Of a stretch of 64,000 nt of DNA, positions 60,772-64,000 are shown piece by piece. The notes under the pieces are model-generated. The model was not told where the DNA came from, did no database searches, and saw only the letters and a list, made by a program, of their open reading frames with translations. Position 1 is the first letter of the stretch; each line of letters begins with the position of its first letter. The DNA is from Dillenia suffruticosa (lineage: Eukaryota > Streptophyta > Magnoliopsida > Dilleniales > Dilleniaceae), in contig JAVTVX010000013.1 in assembly GCA_033439265.1 (NCBI GenBank), forward strand, positions 20,626,500 to 20,690,499, in the 5' to 3' direction. The translations under genes and the position numbers were made by a program.

Positions 60772-61276
60772 GAATAAATATAGAGCCAATCTTATCGAAG
60801 GATTAGATGATTTAGAAATAGTTAGTGTTAACTCAGAAGAATCAGACCCAGATGTATATGAAATTTTTTAGGATAGTAGTAGTGACAATAGTAATAATGA
60901 ACCCAATGAATATAAATATGATTTAGATGATCAGAGAACTCTAGATATACTTGAAAATTTTAATGAAAGAATTTTCATGTTTACAAATATACCAAGTAAA
61001 TGTAGTCAACCAAATCACAAATTTATATTAGGGAAAGGACATTTAAGTACAGCCTGTATACATTGTGGATATTTTCCATCTTCTGAACATAGATATAGAT
61101 GTAATTATTGTTTAATAGAAGTTTGTAGTAGATGTGTAACAATTTATTCGATAGTACATATGGAACAAGTACAAACACATAGGAAACAAAAGGGAATAGT
61201 TAGCAATTACGATTTAGCACAAAGAGTACATATTTTGGAATTACTAGTTTATTTATTTACCTCCCATAAGAAGTAA
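60764..61276 (+). pseudogene. Viral frame with an acidic segment and Cys-rich zinc-binding region, interrupted by one TAG
   Basis: From about 60764 the frame is open except for TAG 60869-60871. The part before and just after the stop is acidic and Ser/Asn-rich. The part from ATG 60977 is 99 residues and carries paired Cys: ACIHCGYF, YRCNYC and VCSRC, with an additional NHKF before them. This looks like a zinc-binding domain but not the CCHC knuckle of caulimovirid coat protein, so its identity is uncertain. It lies downstream of the movement protein in the same orientation and has the same AT-rich codon use. Confidence 0.55.
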
Positions 61277-62269
61277 TGTGCTAAGAGGCAGTAGCTTTGA
61301 GCAAGCACCCTGTAGTAGAACGTTTCCAAGATAAGTGATTGAAGTTCCTTCTCATAAACTTATCTATGGATGTTGCAAACTGTACATGATATGCACAACG
61401 CAGACATATATTCTGAATCGGAAGAATGAGTTCAGTATCTTGCAGTTCATGGAAATATAAAGAAACACCCAAAGGAGCATAGAAAACAGATACATTAATG
61501 CGTATAAGTTGTCTGAGCTTGAGTTGCACTCACTTGTGTAGGAAAGTGATCTACCCTCAAATATTGCTTAAGGTGCAATAATTTGTTTATTATACAAGTC
61601 ATGATAAATTTGCTTTTGAAGTGGCAACTTTTATCTTGAACATGGTTGATATTGAGAAGAAATGGTTTCTTATATCAAACTGAATAATTCCTTGACATAG
61701 CTTCGGTGAGATCAAAACCATTTCTGCATCTTTCACCATTCCAACCAATCTCATTTGACACCTTGCAAGATAATCTGTCTTGGGTCCATCACCATATGAT
61801 TGAAGCTTGAATGAGGGTGCTTCTCTAAGATGCTATTTGCCCCTTGAATTCATTACAAGTTTCTTATTGGAGAGCCCTGGGCTGAATGGATATTGTATGA
61901 TGAGTGTATATGTTCTTCCATAAAAGAATATGTTTAGATAAAAATGAAAATACAAGTGGAACGAAATAGAGCATTTATGCTATCTTATTTTGATCATCTG
62001 GAATAACAGATTATTCTTTTGCAAAGCCTTTCGTCGACATTTCTTTTTGCCTTTACTGCTGTGCTACGATAATTAGATGTAGTTAGTTCTGATATCTGAT
62101 TTTTGCATTGATTTTCAGGGGACAAAGGTTGGCCCTGCATTCTGCATCACTTTGTACCAGGGGAAAATGATTACCATGTTATGCAAAAAGCATATGCACA
62201 CAACTACTGCATTGTCTGGCCTTGCCATTCACACCATAGCCTCTGGTGGTAAGCTGATGATCTTGGAAA
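61277..62269. other. Region between the viral insertion and the SAUR gene
   Basis: No gene recognised. A minus-strand frame at 61281-61529 (82 residues) has no motif I know. Sequence near 62110-62200 has a TTTTCAGG acceptor-like site but no exon that can be tied to KDTA or SAUR. Confidence 0.45.
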
Positions 62270-62632
62270 TTATTTGAGAAGAGGCATTGAACCATTCCAC
62301 AAGCTCCAGCCCTGCTTTTCATTAGTAACATGGCAAGGGCATTTTCTAGCATGCATTCCACACTTGAGAGACTGGATTATCTCTTCAAAAAGAAATTCAT
62401 CACAAGGTAAGGACAACAGTCCATCTTGGTGGAGTCCATATTCTTGATATGCTTGGTCAAGTAGGTTCCTGAAAACTGGATGGTTCGAGTAGTCAGCCCT
62501 GATAATGAACCTTCTTCCAGCTTCCCCCACAGTGACTGCAAAGTGACCAGGGGGAACATCTTGAGGAAGCCCGTTTTCTTCGCACCTGGAAAACTTGGAA
62601 AACTTGCGCCATAGATGCCTCATCTCAGGCAT
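62270..62632 (-). CDS. SAUR family auxin-responsive protein, single exon
   Basis: ATG 62632 gives 120 residues starting MPEMRHLWRKFSKFSR; an internal ATG at 62623 would give 117. The open frame extends further upstream but that part lies near the TATA box and lacks family similarity, so I treat it as leader. The SAUR core is clear: VPPGHFAVTVGE, RRFIIRADYSNHPVFRNLLD, QAYQEYGLHQDGLLSLPCDE and FLFEEIIQSL. A Cys/Lys/Trp-containing tail of about 33 residues follows. SAUR proteins are short, intronless and rapidly auxin-induced; many inhibit PP2C.D phosphatases to activate plasma-membrane proton pumps and cell expansion. I cannot assign the subtype. Confidence 0.9.
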   Translation of the reverse strand: MPEMRHLWRKFSKFSRCEENGLPQDVPPGHFAVTVGEAGRRFIIRADYSNHPVFRNLLDQAYQEYGLHQDGLLSLPCDEFLFEEIIQSLKCGMHARKCPCHVTNEKQGWSLWNGSMPLLK

Positions 62633-62707
62633 TGGATGTGAGAAGCGTGGAAATTTTTCCACAAGGTGGCAGTTGGAGTGGCAGACCAAAAGTTGAAATG
62701 GACGCCT

Positions 62708-62714
62708 ATTTATA
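62708..62714 (-). promoter_or_regulatory. Putative TATA box of the SAUR gene
   Basis: TATAAAT on the minus strand, about 75 bases before ATG 62632. This supports the shorter SAUR start over the longer open frame, which would begin upstream of it. Confidence 0.6.
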
Positions 62715-64000
62715 ATAGAGGACACTACCGTTAGATCCTCTAGAAAATAAGTAGTTATAAACAGCGGAATCCTCAAATGATATGGTAAGCGAGCACCACA
62801 TTTTACTTGATGAAATGGCCAAAGAGTTGTTCAAGATGTTTCGATGTGACTTGGTTTGTCAAGGCTGGTTTATCCTGCCAATAGCTGTGCTTAATTAGTT
62901 TTAGGCAACATTGGATGTAAACACATTGCTCAGTCACGCAGTTATTTACAGATACTTATAATTCTCTTTTTTATGACTAGCATTTTCCAACATAGATGAC
63001 ACTACATTTTTTTTTCTCCGAAATTAGAGAAAATTATGACGGAGCATACTTATGCTTCAGATAGTCTGGGTCTAAGTCTCGTTTTTTTTTTTTTTTTTGT
63101 TATCCTTCATGTGGCATTATTAGTGATATTGTTTGTTGCTTTACGTCAAGAGGCGGAAGAAGAAAAAATATTCCTCCGGTTGTGGTGTTGTTAGTTCAGT
63201 TTGTAAAAACTGAGGCGATATTTGTAAATGTTGAGATCAAGTTTATTAATAGCTGGATTGAGGAGTTAGCTTTTAAGAAGAGAGTGCCCTGTTGTGTAGC
63301 TCAGCCACCCATTGAGATTTTTTCTAAATTTTTAGGGATAATCTACCGATGAACTAAGGTACAAGTCGGGTAATTGGCAATTAGAGAAGTAACAATATTG
63401 ATAGTAGGTACATGATCAAGAAAAAGACCCACCCAGCATGTCTTTGGGAAGGTATGGTCTTTCCTTAATGTGTGCTCATGTGTAGTGCTTCCTCAACGTG
63501 GACTGACAATCCCAAGTGGCTACCTCATCATCGGGCTGAGTTGTTAATCAGGAATTTTTAAGGGAAGAGATCATCTTGGTTTTGTTATGGCATGAAAAAA
63601 GTAATCGAAGAATCAGGTTGTGGGCTTGACCCTCAGATTCAGCTAAAATTGTCTTGAAGAAGTTAGGATTGAACATGGAAGGTATGGGAAATGGTTTTGC
63701 CTCTCCATTTATTTGTGGGATGTTTTTTGTTTTGTTTTTTTGGATACCTTGGCTTGCACACCACCTATCTGAAGTTTCGCTCCTACTAATCTGGATCGAA
63801 CGTTGCAGGACTCATTTTTTAGGGTGGGTCTGTCAACATTGGTCTTTTCGTATTCAGGAGAAGTCGAACGCTCGACCTGATTAGGGGACGAAAGTGCCAT
63901 CCCATTAACAAACATTGGTTTCTTTGTGGGATGTTGAAGACATGAGATTAGTTGACCGATAAGGCATGATCTTAGAATGGTTCTCATTTGAGAATGTTCT
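62715..64000. other. Upstream flank of SAUR and window end, no gene seen
   Basis: No coding exon recognised. A poly-T run lies near 63080-63100. About 63735-63920 resembles the dispersed repeats near 41590-41710 and 10400-10600 (CTACTAATCTGGATCGAAC or CTATTAATCTGAATCGATC). The opposed frames at 63654-63987 are a shadow pair over this repeat. Confidence 0.45.

Larger units (their letters stand above)
59310..61276. mobile_element. Endogenous caulimovirid (pararetrovirus) fragment, rearranged
   Basis: Two viral pieces lie head to head: a reverse-transcriptase fragment on the minus strand (59310-59816) and a movement-protein gene plus a small downstream reading frame on the plus strand (59847-61276). 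In caulimovirids these genes share one orientation and lie well apart, so this is a rearranged insertion. The plus part is far more AT-rich in codon use than the host genes. No capsid CCHC motif, protease, RNase H or catalytic reverse-transcriptase box is seen, so the copy cannot replicate. The genus cannot be fixed from what remains. It lies about 0.4 kb behind the KDTA stop codon. Confidence 0.85.

Noticed and set aside
61281-61529. 82-residue minus-strand frame after the viral insertion
   Set aside because: No recognisable family and no start or splice support. Left as unassigned sequence.
62633-62776. 48-residue N-terminal extension of the SAUR protein
   Set aside because: A TATA box lies within it and SAUR proteins are normally short; treated as leader.

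Overview
This is plant nuclear DNA, almost certainly from a eudicot. It is AT-rich, its genes carry GT-AG introns, and it has long CT/GA and AT microsatellites, class II transposons (MULE, CACTA) and an endogenous caulimovirid relic. No bacterial or organellar gene layout is seen. The species cannot be named from the sequence alone.

Layout. 1-5.8 kb: AT-rich intergenic DNA with microsatellites and dispersed repeats. 5.8-21.1 kb: a minus-strand array of CYP76-type cytochrome P450 genes: an intact two-exon gene (CYP-1, 5862-9979), a truncated and frameshifted pseudogene (CYP-2, 14470-16165) and an intact gene (CYP-3, 19383-20998). A fourth, intact copy (CYP-4, 36734-38352) lies 17 kb further on and is almost identical to CYP-3, inside a duplicated block of about 4.3 kb (about 18769-23030 and 36157-40498). 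Between the two blocks are an RNase H-like retroelement scrap (23.1 kb), a 1.27-kb foldback element (24287-25555), a plus-strand four-exon GT47/exostosin glycosyltransferase gene (28139-31169) and a 962-bp non-autonomous CACTA element (33047-34008). At 42826-50195 there is a 7.37-kb Mutator-like element with long terminal inverted repeats and 9-bp target duplications. It encodes a MURA-type transposase and a plant mobile domain (PMD) protein, and each reading frame is interrupted by a single stop. A 12-exon plus-strand KDO transferase gene (KDTA/WaaA type, 51031-58934) follows. Just behind it lies a rearranged endogenous caulimovirid fragment (about 59310-61276), with a reverse-transcriptase piece on the minus strand head-to-head with a movement-protein frame on the plus strand. 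A minus-strand SAUR gene (62270-62632) closes the window.

How it fits together. The single-copy host genes (exostosin, KDTA, SAUR) look like an old syntenic backbone; from memory, the Arabidopsis KDTA and an exostosin gene are also close neighbours on chromosome 5. The P450 array expanded by tandem and segmental duplication. The DNA between genes was then filled by transposons and by a viral insertion that stopped short of the KDTA coding region. The foldback element and the large MULE share terminal sequence and the same style of GC-rich short palindromes, so they look like a non-autonomous and a formerly autonomous member of one transposon group.

Exon boundaries were read by eye from frame continuity, GT-AG signals and family homology. 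All family names come from recognised motifs, not from a database search.
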